Shown here: in pieces, positions 1 to 7,500 of the stretch
How the letters are laid out: every line of letters starts with the position of its first letter
Numbering within the stretch: position 1 is the stretch's first letter
Source: Pelagibacterium flavum
GTDB taxonomy: Bacteria; Pseudomonadota; Alphaproteobacteria; Rhizobiales; Devosiaceae
Length of the DNA: 64,000 bases
NCBI RefSeq assembly: GCF_025854335.1
Contig: NZ_CP107716.1
Span: 372,001-436,000, forward strand
Direction: 5' to 3'
The notes under the pieces: model-generated
What the model saw: the letters and a program-made list of their open reading frames with translations, nothing else
What the model was told of the DNA's origin: nothing
The model's database searches: none
Made by a program: the position numbers and the translations under genes

Positions 1-102
1 GTCGTCATGAACATCGGTTCGAAAATCGCCGAGGGACCAACGGACGATGTTCTTGCCGACCCGGCGGTGATCGCCGCCTATCTGGGAGACGGCCATGCTT
101 GA
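1..102 (+). CDS. livG: Branched-chain amino acid ABC transporter ATPase, C-terminal end (LivG-like)
   Basis: Only the last 33 codons are in the window. They end in a stretch reading NIGSKIAEGPTDDVLADP followed by VIAAYLGDGHA, the usual C-terminal signature of LivG-type ATPases (the gene product tail that follows the ABC fold). The stop codon lies inside the next gene: the livF ATG begins 8 bases before this gene ends, so the two are translationally coupled. The protein would pair with LivF to energise uptake of branched-chain amino acids or related amides at the inner membrane. The rest of the gene, and presumably the permeases and the binding protein, lie upstream of the window. Confidence 0.85.
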   Translation, partial: VVMNIGSKIAEGPTDDVLADPAVIAAYLGDGHA

Positions 103-811
103 GATCGAAACCCTCTCGCTGCGCTACGGTCGCCATCTTGCATTGGAAAATGTGTCCGTCAAAATCGCCGAGGGCGAGACGGTTGTGATCCTTGGGGCGA
201 ATGGCGCCGGCAAATCCTCGCTCCTGAAAGCCATCGGCGGGCTGGCCCGTCCCGTAGCCGGATCGAAAATATCGCTCGACGGCCAATCGCTGCTCGGCAC
301 GCCGTCGCACAAGATCCCCGAGACCGGTATCGCGCTGGTTCCAGAGGGCAGGGGCGTATTCGGTGACCTGACCGTTGAGGAAAACCTTCTTTTGGGCGCC
401 AATCCCAAACGCGCCCGCGCGACCGAAGCTGAACGCAACGCGCTCATCTTCGATCTTTTCCCCCGCCTTGCAGAGCGCAAGCGCCAGATGGTGCGCACCA
501 TGTCGGGTGGCGAGCAGCAAATGGTCGCCATCGGGCGCGCGCTGATGAGCAACCCCAAATACCTCATGCTCGACGAGCCAAGCCTCGGGCTGGCGCCAAT
601 CGTCGTCACCGAACTGTTCGCCGCGCTCAAGCGTGTGCAAAAGACAGGTGTGGCGCTACTTTTGGTCGAACAGAACGTATCGATTTCACTTTCGATCGCC
701 GATCGCGGCTACCTCCTGGAGGCTGGTCACATCGTGGGATCGGACACCGCCGAAGCGCTCAAGACCGACGCTGCGGTGCAACAGGCATTCCTTGGCGGCA
801 CCGCCGCCTGA
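95..811 (+). CDS. livF: Branched-chain amino acid ABC transporter ATPase LivF
   Basis: A 238-residue ABC ATPase of the LivF family, which works with LivG on the cytoplasmic face of a high-affinity amino acid importer. The Walker A motif GANGAGKSS is at residues 34-42, the signature SGGEQ at 137-141 and Walker B LMLDEP at 157-162. The switch region reads VEQN rather than a histidine loop, as is normal for LivF. Length is typical for the family. The ATG at 95 overlaps the end of the upstream ATPase gene, and an aldehyde dehydrogenase gene starts 21 bases after the stop, so the transporter may import a precursor whose aldehyde that enzyme oxidises. The substrate cannot be read from the ATPases alone; HAAT-family relatives also carry urea, amides and aromatic acids. 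Confidence 0.9.
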   Translation: MLEIETLSLRYGRHLALENVSVKIAEGETVVILGANGAGKSSLLKAIGGLARPVAGSKISLDGQSLLGTPSHKIPETGIALVPEGRGVFGDLTVEENLLLGANPKRARATEAERNALIFDLFPRLAERKRQMVRTMSGGEQQMVAIGRALMSNPKYLMLDEPSLGLAPIVVTELFAALKRVQKTGVALLLVEQNVSISLSIADRGYLLEAGHIVGSDTAEALKTDAAVQQAFLGGTAA

Positions 812-832
812 TGTCAAACAAGGAGACTAGCG

Positions 833-2284
833 ATGGACCAGCTCGGCCTGCTCATTGCCAATGAAGATCAAGACGCCACCGGCGGTGCCGTCTTCGAACG
901 GCTCAACCCCATCTCGGGCGAGGTTGCGACCTGTGCCGCCGCCGCTACCGTAGAGGATGCCCAGCGTGCCGCAGATGCTGCTGCTGCCGCATTCCCCGAA
1001 TGGTCGAAAACCGTTCCGAAAGAGCGGCGCAAGATTTTGCTCAAGGCGGCGGACGTGCTCGAATCGCGCGGTCCGCAATTTGTCGAGGCTATGGGCGCCG
1101 AGATCGGCGCTACGGCCGGTTGGGCGATGTTCAACGTCATGCTCGCCGCCGACATGCTGCGCGAAGCGGCCAGCCTCGTTACCCAGATCAAGGGCGAGAT
1201 CATCCCGTCCAATCGTCCGGGCAGCCTCGCCATGGCTGTACGCCAGCCGGCAGGCGTCGTCCTCGCCATGGCGCCGTGGAACGCCCCGGTCATCCTCGGC
1301 GTCCGCTCGCTGGCCACGCCGCTTGCCTGCGGCAATACTGTGGTCATGAAGACCTCGGAGCTCTGCCCGCGCACGCATCGCCTGATCGTCGAATGCCTGC
1401 TGGAAGCCGGCTTGCCCAAGGGCGCGCTGAATGCGGTCTCCAATGCCCCCGAAGACGCCGGCGAGATCGTCGAGGCTCTCATTGCCCATCCGGCCGTGCG
1501 CCGTGTGAACTTCACTGGCTCCACACGCGTGGGTCGCATTATTGCAGAGAAAGCTGGACGGCATTTGAAGCCCGCGCTTCTCGAGCTTGGCGGCAAGGCG
1601 CCATTTGTCGTCCTTGACGATGCCGATCTCGAAGAAGCCGTCGCAGCTGCGGCCTTTGGCGCTTACATGAACCAGGGTCAGATCTGCATGTCCACCGAAC
1701 GCATCGTCGTTCAGGACTCGATTGCCGACGCTTTCGTTGAAAAGCTTGCAGCCAAGGCGAAAACCCTCGTCGCCGGCGATCCGACCAAAGGCGATACACC
1801 GCTCGGTTCGGTGGTCGATGGTTCTGCCGCCCAGCGTCTCGATCAGTTGATCAAGGACGCCACCAGCAAGGGCGCCACGCTCGCTGCAGGTGGACGCATC
1901 GACGGCACCATCATGGATGCGACCCTGCTCGACAAGGTCACGCCCTCGATGCGCATCTATGGTGAAGAATCGTTTGGTCCCGTCGTTACGGTCGTCCGCG
2001 TGGGCTCGGTCGATGAAGCCGTGCGTGTCGCCAATGACACCGAATATGGCCTGTCGTCAGCAGTCTTCGGTCGGGACGTTAACCGTGCTTTGTCGGTCGC
2101 CCGACGCATCGAAAGCGGCATCTGCCACGTCAACGGCCCCACCGTCCACGACGAGGCGCAAATGCCGTTCGGCGGCGTCAAAGCGTCCGGCTATGGCCGG
2201 TTTGGCGGCAATTGGGGCATCGCCGAGTTTACGGAATTACGCTGGGTCACCGTCCAAGACGGCCACATCCACTACCCGATCTGA
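833..2284 (+). CDS. NAD(P)-dependent aldehyde dehydrogenase, salicylaldehyde/benzaldehyde dehydrogenase-like
   Basis: A full-length 483-residue aldehyde dehydrogenase oxidising an aldehyde to the acid with NAD(P)+. The general base is Glu251 in ELGGK, and the nucleophile is Cys285 in NQGQICMS. The Rossmann region carries APWNAP near 147-152 and FTGS at 227-230. The NQGQICMSTERI context and the overall spacing resemble the salicylaldehyde/vanillin/benzaldehyde dehydrogenase branch, but substrate assignment by eye is uncertain. The gene follows livF after 21 bases, with AAGGAG before the ATG, and is the last gene of that operon, since a hairpin lies directly after the stop. The pairing with an amino acid or amide importer suggests a small catabolic unit, which is inference only. 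Confidence 0.9.
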   Translation: MDQLGLLIANEDQDATGGAVFERLNPISGEVATCAAAATVEDAQRAADAAAAAFPEWSKTVPKERRKILLKAADVLESRGPQFVEAMGAEIGATAGWAMFNVMLAADMLREAASLVTQIKGEIIPSNRPGSLAMAVRQPAGVVLAMAPWNAPVILGVRSLATPLACGNTVVMKTSELCPRTHRLIVECLLEAGLPKGALNAVSNAPEDAGEIVEALIAHPAVRRVNFTGSTRVGRIIAEKAGRHLKPALLELGGKAPFVVLDDADLEEAVAAAAFGAYMNQGQICMSTERIVVQDSIADAFVEKLAAKAKTLVAGDPTKGDTPLGSVVDGSAAQRLDQLIKDATSKGATLAAGGRIDGTIMDATLLDKVTPSMRIYGEESFGPVVTVVRVGSVDEAVRVANDTEYGLSSAVFGRDVNRALSVARRIESGICHVNGPTVHDEAQMPFGGVKASGYGRFGGNWGIAEFTELRWVTVQDGHIHYPI

Positions 2285-2291
2285 TTTCTGC

Positions 2292-2315
2292 GGCCTTTGC
2301 CCTAGTGTAAAGGCC
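2292..2315 (+). terminator. Hairpin after the liv-aldehyde dehydrogenase operon
   Basis: A perfect 7-bp inverted repeat, GGCCTTT at 2292-2298 and AAAGGCC at 2309-2315, with a 10-base loop, begins 8 bases after the dehydrogenase stop codon. No strong U-tract follows, so it may stabilise the mRNA end rather than terminate by itself. Confidence 0.5.
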
Positions 2316-2491
2316 CAGTATCTTCAAAAGGCAGTTTGAACTGCACGACATGAGCACGGTGAAGCAGTATTGGGAAAAGTTCATCTAGCGGGCCAATTAG
2401 GACCTGGGGGGCCATGAAGTTGGCAATATTTGCAATTTAATGGCAGCTTTTTCCGTTTTTTTGATAGAACCGGTCAGTCCGGTTCCGGCCC

Positions 2492-2530
2492 CGCAGCTGC
2501 CGGTCTCAGCGTTTCACTTTTGGCCAATCA
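2492..2530 (+). repeat. Copy 1 of a dispersed motif of about 40 bp, upstream of the small recombinase
   Basis: The stretch contains GCTGCCGG, then GTTTCACT, then GGCCAATCA, and matches 55843-55881 in the same order and spacing apart from one single-base gap. Here it sits directly upstream of the Shine-Dalgarno of a small tyrosine recombinase gene, so it may be its promoter region or a recombination-related sequence. At the second copy there is no intact recombinase. Confidence 0.45.
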
Positions 2531-2549
2531 CGGCCAAAGGAGAACTCCG

Positions 2550-3182
2550 ATGGTATACTCACGATATGATGCTGCAGCCCGAGGACGGGCTGCATGGAAT
2601 GCAGGCAAGACTGTGGGGACCAAGCGTCCCCTGACTCAGAAGCAGATCTGGGCGATCCGTTTCTTCCTGGATCGGGAAGGACGAGTTCGAGACCGTGCGC
2701 TGTTCGATCTCGCCATCGACAGCAAGCTCCGGGGATGCGATCTGGTCAAGATCAAGACAGGTGACTTGGTCGCAGGGCCGGAAATTCGAACGCGGGCAAT
2801 GGTGGTTCAGCAGAAGACCGGACGTCCGGTCCAATTCGAACTGACCAGCGATGTGCGTGCCAGCCTACTCTTATGGCTCGAGAGACGAGGGGGCACTGTC
2901 GGTGATTACGCTTTTCCAAGCCGCGTCGACCATGCAAATCACATGAGCACGCGGCAGTATGCCCGTTTGGTAGACGAGTGGGTCACAGCCATTGGCCTTC
3001 GTTCATCGGACTATGGCACCCATTCCCTTCGAAGAACGAAAGCGGCGATGATCTACAAGGCAACTGGCAATTTACGAGCCATACAGATCCTGCTCGGACA
3101 CACTAAGATCGAGAACACTGTTCGGTATCTCGGCGTAGACATCGAGGATGCTCTGCTTCTGGCTGAACGGACCGAAATCTGA
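2550..3182 (+). CDS. Small tyrosine recombinase/integrase
   Basis: A 210-residue tyrosine recombinase consisting of little more than the catalytic domain. The catalytic set is visible: Arg61 (KLRGCD), His158 and Arg161 (THSLRR), His184 (LLGHTK) and Tyr193 (VRYLG). The start at 2550 is chosen because AGGAGA lies about 7 bases upstream; a longer in-frame reading from 2430 has no such site and adds non-coding-looking sequence. Such short recombinases without a SAM-like arm-binding domain are widespread in Hyphomicrobiales, where their job is unclear. It stands alone between the aldehyde dehydrogenase and a convergent two-component kinase gene. Nothing nearby looks like excisionase or a clear attachment site. 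Confidence 0.85.
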   Translation: MVYSRYDAAARGRAAWNAGKTVGTKRPLTQKQIWAIRFFLDREGRVRDRALFDLAIDSKLRGCDLVKIKTGDLVAGPEIRTRAMVVQQKTGRPVQFELTSDVRASLLLWLERRGGTVGDYAFPSRVDHANHMSTRQYARLVDEWVTAIGLRSSDYGTHSLRRTKAAMIYKATGNLRAIQILLGHTKIENTVRYLGVDIEDALLLAERTEI

Positions 3183-3189
3183 ACATGGA

Positions 3190-3216
3190 GCGGTCATTCT
3201 CACTATGGATGACCGC
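3190..3216. terminator. Bidirectional hairpin between convergent recombinase and kinase genes
   Basis: An 8-bp inverted repeat, GCGGTCAT at 3190-3197 and ATGACCGC at 3209-3216, with an 11-base loop and an extra A-T pair outside, lies 8 bases after the recombinase stop. The kinase gene converges from the other side, so one hairpin could serve both. Confidence 0.5.
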
Positions 3217-3301
3217 TTCGTGCAGCTTACTCTTTCCCCCAAACATTTGTGCTTGTGAGACTTTCCCTTCGCAGGAGGCAGCTTGATTTCAGGGCATCCG
3301 G

Positions 3302-5707
3302 TCAGGGCGAGGTGACCAACTCGAACCAGGCATCGAGAAAATTGCTGCGTTTGATGGAATCCAGATAGACCAACAGTTCTGGCCCCATGGCAATACGTTG
3401 ATAATCGGCGTCTAGGGCCGGGGCGCGTTGCGTGCCCCATAGAAGGCGGGATACCAACGACAAGCCTCTTTCGGAGAGTAGGAAATTTGCAATCTGTTCT
3501 GCATGGACGGACCACGCGTGCTCCGGAGCAAACAGGGTCCAAGGCAGCGCCAGCACATAATCTTGCGGCATGACGATCTCATAAAAGTCAGATGCACCGG
3601 TGGCGACCACTTCCGAGAGCGGAACGTTATAGGCCAGATCGATCTCGCCCCGTCGCAAAGCTGCTACGAGTTCGGTACCCGTATCGTAAATCCGCGCTTG
3701 GGCCGAACCGAACGCTGCGGCCAGACGCCAGTAGAGCGGGGAGCGCAGGCTATCCTGGGTAGCCAATGTGTAGGACACGGCATCGATCCCAACGTTGACG
3801 ATACCGATGCGTCTGAGCAGGTCTTCACGGGTTTCAAGCGCCTGGGCCAGATCGAGGCGCGAGGTGGGAAGAGCGTTGGTCTGCGCCCATTGACTTGAAA
3901 CCAGAATAACAGCCGGATCGAAGGCGAGCGCGAACAATTCGCTGCGCCAAGAGCTTTGCCCGCCCGATGGCATGCCAGCCGGCTCGATCCGCATCGGGGC
4001 AACGTGACCCTGATTGGTGATGGCAACGGCGATATCAGGCGCGGGCATAATCACGAGATTGGGGGGGAACGGGGCACCGGCGGACAATCGAGCGACCACC
4101 TGCGCGCTGCGCGCTTGTTGGTAGGTGAGATTGATACCGCCAAACTGTGACTGAACCGCATCCAATAAGGGCTGGACACGCTGATCGGTCAAAGGCGCTG
4201 TCAGGGTTAAATCAGCCTGGGCCCGCACGGGCTCGCTTGTCCAGGGTGAGGCTGTAAGCACGACCGTTGCGACCAGAAGGGCAAGGCAATAATGCTGGCG
4301 GGTTTCAAGAGACGATCGGTTGGGGCGTGACGCGCCAGGGATCGAGATGACCACGCAAAGCCCTCCTGTGGCTGGGCTCATCAACGCCACGGTGCCGCCT
4401 AGCGCCGAGATCACGTCTCGCGTGATTGCCAGGCCCAGGCCCGTGCCGCCAGGATGGTCGGTGTCGCGTTCGAAACGCTCAAACACCCGCTCGCGTCGGT
4501 CAGCCGGGATACCCGGCCCCCGGTCGCAAATTTCAAGCACGACGGTGTTGGCTGATGCCTTGAGCGTGACACTGGTCGGCCCTCCGGCATAGAGAAACGC
4601 GTTGTCGATGACATTGCGGATGGCTTCAGCCAGACTGGCGGGATCAGCATTGATCCAAAGCGCGGTCTGGGGAGCGTGGAAGACCGGGCCTTGATCCCGA
4701 TCTGCTCCGCTATCGATGACGGCCTGGTTCACCACAGTTTTCGTCAACGCCACCAGATCTACCGGCTCGGTCTCGCCCGCCGTTATGGAATGAAGCAATG
4801 TGGCATCGGCGAGCAGACGGGTGGCCAGGGTGCTGGTGGTGACTGCGTTGGCGTGAATGCGCTCTAGGCGCCTGCGGATCAGCGCCGGGTCGTTCTCCTC
4901 AAGAGCGAGTTCGGCCTGTAGCCGCATGGCCGCAAGCGGGGTGCGGAACTGGTGTGCCGCATCGGCCGTCACCCGCCTTAACCCCTCCAGCGCGGCAAAG
5001 AGCCGGCCCATAAACCCATTCAAGGCGCGCGCCAGCGTGGCGATTTCACGCGGCAGATGCTCATTGATGGGATCAAGGTTCGAGGGAGTTCGGCGGGTGA
5101 GCTGGTGTTCGATGGATCTCAGGGGCGCAAAGGCCAGCCTGATCCCCACCCAAATAATCCCGAACGCGCAGAGCGCGATGGCGACGGCCGGCAGGAGGGC
5201 GTCGGCGGTCAATTGGGCGGTCAACTGGTCGCGCGCCTCTCGCGTTTCGCCAACGAAAACATCGATCCAACCCGCCTCACCGGTTGTGGCATCCGATCGG
5301 TATCGGCTCACGGCGGCCAGCCGGATCGGCTCATTCTGCATGACGCTATCCTGAAATCGGATGTCCGGACCGCGAGCAGAAGTCATCTCCAGCCCCAGAA
5401 CGGGGTCGCCCGTAACGATGCCACCATCGGGCGCGGCCACCCGGTAAAAGATACGGTTCAGTCTGGACGTGCCGAGAATGGCGAAAGCGGAATAGGGAAT
5501 GTCTACCGTCACCTCACCATCCACATAACCGACCGTATCGGCGATCGAGAGCGCGGCGGCTTCGAGCACCCTGTCGAAGGCTTCATCGGCCGCTATCGTC
5601 GCATTGCTTCGGATGGTCAAAATCAGCAGTGAGCCCACGACGATAAAGACGAGCGCGGCGCTCAAAACGATCAGGCTTTCGAGCGAATATGGGCGCCTGA
5701 TCCTCAC
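3302..5707 (-). CDS. TctE-type sensor histidine kinase fused to a C-terminal periplasmic substrate-binding domain
   Basis: An 801-residue hybrid. Residues 1-460 are a TctE-like kinase: TM1 near 11-31, periplasmic sensor to about 170, TM2 near 171-193, phospho-acceptor His252 in AAHQFRTP, N-box near 365-369, DRGPGIP near 395-401 and GGTGLGLA near 420-427. Then a third hydrophobic stretch (about 474-489) ending in a signal-peptidase-like VRAQA leads into roughly 300 residues resembling an iron/phosphonate-type ABC binding protein. That places the binding domain back in the periplasm, or releases it if cleaved. Ordinary TctE-like kinases are about 450-480 residues. The gene overlaps its response regulator by 4 bases and is divergent from a transporter with two more binding proteins. 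The inferred role is ligand sensing that controls this transporter. I see no frameshift or stop at the junction. Confidence 0.85.
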   Translation of the reverse strand: MRIRRPYSLESLIVLSAALVFIVVGSLLILTIRSNATIAADEAFDRVLEAAALSIADTVGYVDGEVTVDIPYSAFAILGTSRLNRIFYRVAAPDGGIVTGDPVLGLEMTSARGPDIRFQDSVMQNEPIRLAAVSRYRSDATTGEAGWIDVFVGETREARDQLTAQLTADALLPAVAIALCAFGIIWVGIRLAFAPLRSIEHQLTRRTPSNLDPINEHLPREIATLARALNGFMGRLFAALEGLRRVTADAAHQFRTPLAAMRLQAELALEENDPALIRRRLERIHANAVTTSTLATRLLADATLLHSITAGETEPVDLVALTKTVVNQAVIDSGADRDQGPVFHAPQTALWINADPASLAEAIRNVIDNAFLYAGGPTSVTLKASANTVVLEICDRGPGIPADRRERVFERFERDTDHPGGTGLGLAITRDVISALGGTVALMSPATGGLCVVISIPGASRPNRSSLETRQHYCLALLVATVVLTASPWTSEPVRAQADLTLTAPLTDQRVQPLLDAVQSQFGGINLTYQQARSAQVVARLSAGAPFPPNLVIMPAPDIAVAITNQGHVAPMRIEPAGMPSGGQSSWRSELFALAFDPAVILVSSQWAQTNALPTSRLDLAQALETREDLLRRIGIVNVGIDAVSYTLATQDSLRSPLYWRLAAAFGSAQARIYDTGTELVAALRRGEIDLAYNVPLSEVVATGASDFYEIVMPQDYVLALPWTLFAPEHAWSVHAEQIANFLLSERGLSLVSRLLWGTQRAPALDADYQRIAMGPELLVYLDSIKRSNFLDAWFELVTSP

Positions 5708-6375
5708 AGCGGTTTTTCCCGCAAAAGATACCCGACGCCGCGCTGGGTAACGATTTCGACGTTCGAGCCGTCAAGCTTGCGCCGAAGACGGGAAACCAGG
5801 AGCTCGATGGCGTTCAGCGAACCGACATCGTCATAGCCAAAGAGCGCAGTCGTCATGTGTTCCTTGTTGATCGGTTTGCCCTTGCTGGCCGAAAGTGCTT
5901 GGAGAAGCTCGAACTCGCGGCGGCCCAGCTCTAGTGGTACCCCGTTCACCGTCGCCGCCCGGCGAGAGAGGTCGATTACCAAGTCTCCAACGCTGACAAT
6001 GGATGCAGAAGCGCCCAGATGTCTGCGCATCAGCGCCCGGACCCGGGCCGCAAGTTCGTCTAGATCGAACGGTTTGACGATGTGATCGTCCGCGCCCAGA
6101 TCGAGAATGCTGACCTTATCGTCGATCTGGCTACGTGCCGTCATGACGAGCACCGGTGTGCCCGATCCACTGGCGCGCAGCGCTTTGAGAATCTGGAAGC
6201 CGTCCCGTCCGGGCAGGTTTATGTCCAGAACAATCAGGTCATGCCCCCCTGCGATTACCAGGTCCTCTCCTTCGTAGCCATCGGCCACATGGTGGACGGC
6301 GTGACCGTCCCGGCCCAGCTTGGTGGCTACGGCTTCGGCGATATCGATGGTATCTTCTAGGAGCAAAATGCGCAT
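5704..6375 (-). CDS. OmpR/TctD-family response regulator
   Basis: A 223-residue response regulator. The receiver domain covers about 1-115, with acidic residues Glu7-Asp8, phospho-acceptor Asp51 (VLDINLPG), the conserved Thr/Ser near 79 and Lys near 101 (VKPFD). The C-terminal winged-helix domain contains LGRREFELL and ends VTQRGVGYLL, typical of the OmpR class. It is the first gene of a two-gene operon, and its stop overlaps the start of the kinase-binding-protein fusion by 4 bases, so they form a cognate pair. The divergent intergenic space to the PhnD-like gene is only about 110 bases, so one bound regulator could control both directions. The best-known relatives (TctD, QseB) activate transport or envelope genes. 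Confidence 0.92.
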   Translation of the reverse strand: MRILLLEDTIDIAEAVATKLGRDGHAVHHVADGYEGEDLVIAGGHDLIVLDINLPGRDGFQILKALRASGSGTPVLVMTARSQIDDKVSILDLGADDHIVKPFDLDELAARVRALMRRHLGASASIVSVGDLVIDLSRRAATVNGVPLELGRREFELLQALSASKGKPINKEHMTTALFGYDDVGSLNAIELLVSRLRRKLDGSNVEIVTQRGVGYLLREKPL

Positions 6376-6485
6376 GGCGCCGCACGACAGGACTCTGACA
6401 GGAAAAACTGGCTACACAGATAGCCAATATCAGTGGCCGCACCAAATCGTAAAGATGGGTGGCCAGTGTTGTGGAGGAGACAGAT

Positions 6486-7442
6486 TTGAACGCGCGCCTC
6501 GCTTTCGTGGCGTTGGTTCTGGCGGTGCCGGGCCACGCCCACGCTGCAGACTCCGGTGCATCATGCGACCCTATGGGCGCGGGGCAGCTGCCCTATTGCG
6601 ACCGAGATGGTGACCTTCTTGCTGACCGTCCCAACGATGAGAGCCTTTGGCGCAACCCGCCCACCCTTGTCTGGGCCTATGCGCCCATCGAAGACCCGGC
6701 GGTCTACGCTGAATTGTTCAAGCCCTTCACCGAGCATCTTGCCACATGTCTTAATCGGCAGATCGTCTATTACCCCGTCGAGTCCAGTTCTGCAGAGATT
6801 AGCGCAATGCGCTCGGGTCGCCTGCATTTTGCCGGCTTTTCGACCGGCTCGACGGTGGTTGCCGTCAATCAGGCGGGCGCCATCCCGTTTGCGGCCAAGG
6901 CCATCGGTGATCAAATGCGCAGCTATAGCCTGGTCGCGGTGGTCAAAGCCGATTCCGGGTTCGAAACCCTTGCTGATCTCGCAGGGCGTCGGGTGGCGCA
7001 TGCGACGCCGACGTCGAACTCGGGCAATCTGGCCCCCAGGGCGCTTTTTCCCGAGCAGGGGCTGGTCCCGGACCTCGATTACGATCCGATCATGTCCGGT
7101 GGACATGATCGCTCCATTCTTGGCCTTCTCAGCGGCGATTACGATATGGCGGCTGTGGCGTCCGACGTGCTCGAGCGCATGCAGGAGCGGGGGCTGGTGG
7201 CGCCGGACGATGTGCGCATCCTTTACGAAAGCGCGCCGTTCCCGACCTCGTCCTTTGCCTATGCCCATGATCTCGATCCGCACTTGGCGCGCGACCTGCA
7301 AAGTTGCTTTTTCAATTTCACCTTTCCCTCCCAATTGCGCGCCGAATTCAACGGGGACACAAATTTCGTGCCCATCGATTACCAAACCGACTGGGCTGTG
7401 GTCCGCGCCGTCACTGAACGTGTGGGCGTCATGATCGAATAA
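6486..7442 (+). CDS. PhnD-like phosphate/phosphonate-family periplasmic binding protein
   Basis: A 318-residue secreted binding protein. A TTG start at 6486 is chosen because GGAGGAGA ends 5 bases before it, and translation from there begins directly with a classical signal peptide ending near GHAHA; the in-frame ATG at 6459 has no comparable site. The mature protein has the PhnD pattern: LVWAYAPIEDP, then FAGFSTGSTVV, then LADLAGRRVAHATPTSNSGN. PhnD proteins capture phosphonates or phosphite for ABC import, but relatives serve as ligand sensors for two-component systems. It begins the operon divergent to the response regulator and precedes a permease by 58 bases. Two cysteines near the mature N terminus could form a disulphide. 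The true ligand is not shown. Confidence 0.8.
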   Translation: MNARLAFVALVLAVPGHAHAADSGASCDPMGAGQLPYCDRDGDLLADRPNDESLWRNPPTLVWAYAPIEDPAVYAELFKPFTEHLATCLNRQIVYYPVESSSAEISAMRSGRLHFAGFSTGSTVVAVNQAGAIPFAAKAIGDQMRSYSLVAVVKADSGFETLADLAGRRVAHATPTSNSGNLAPRALFPEQGLVPDLDYDPIMSGGHDRSILGLLSGDYDMAAVASDVLERMQERGLVAPDDVRILYESAPFPTSSFAYAHDLDPHLARDLQSCFFNFTFPSQLRAEFNGDTNFVPIDYQTDWAVVRAVTERVGVMIE

Positions 7443-7500
7443 AACCTTGAGCTGACGGCTCAGTCGAGGCGTCGAAAACCAAACGAATGCGAGTGAACAC

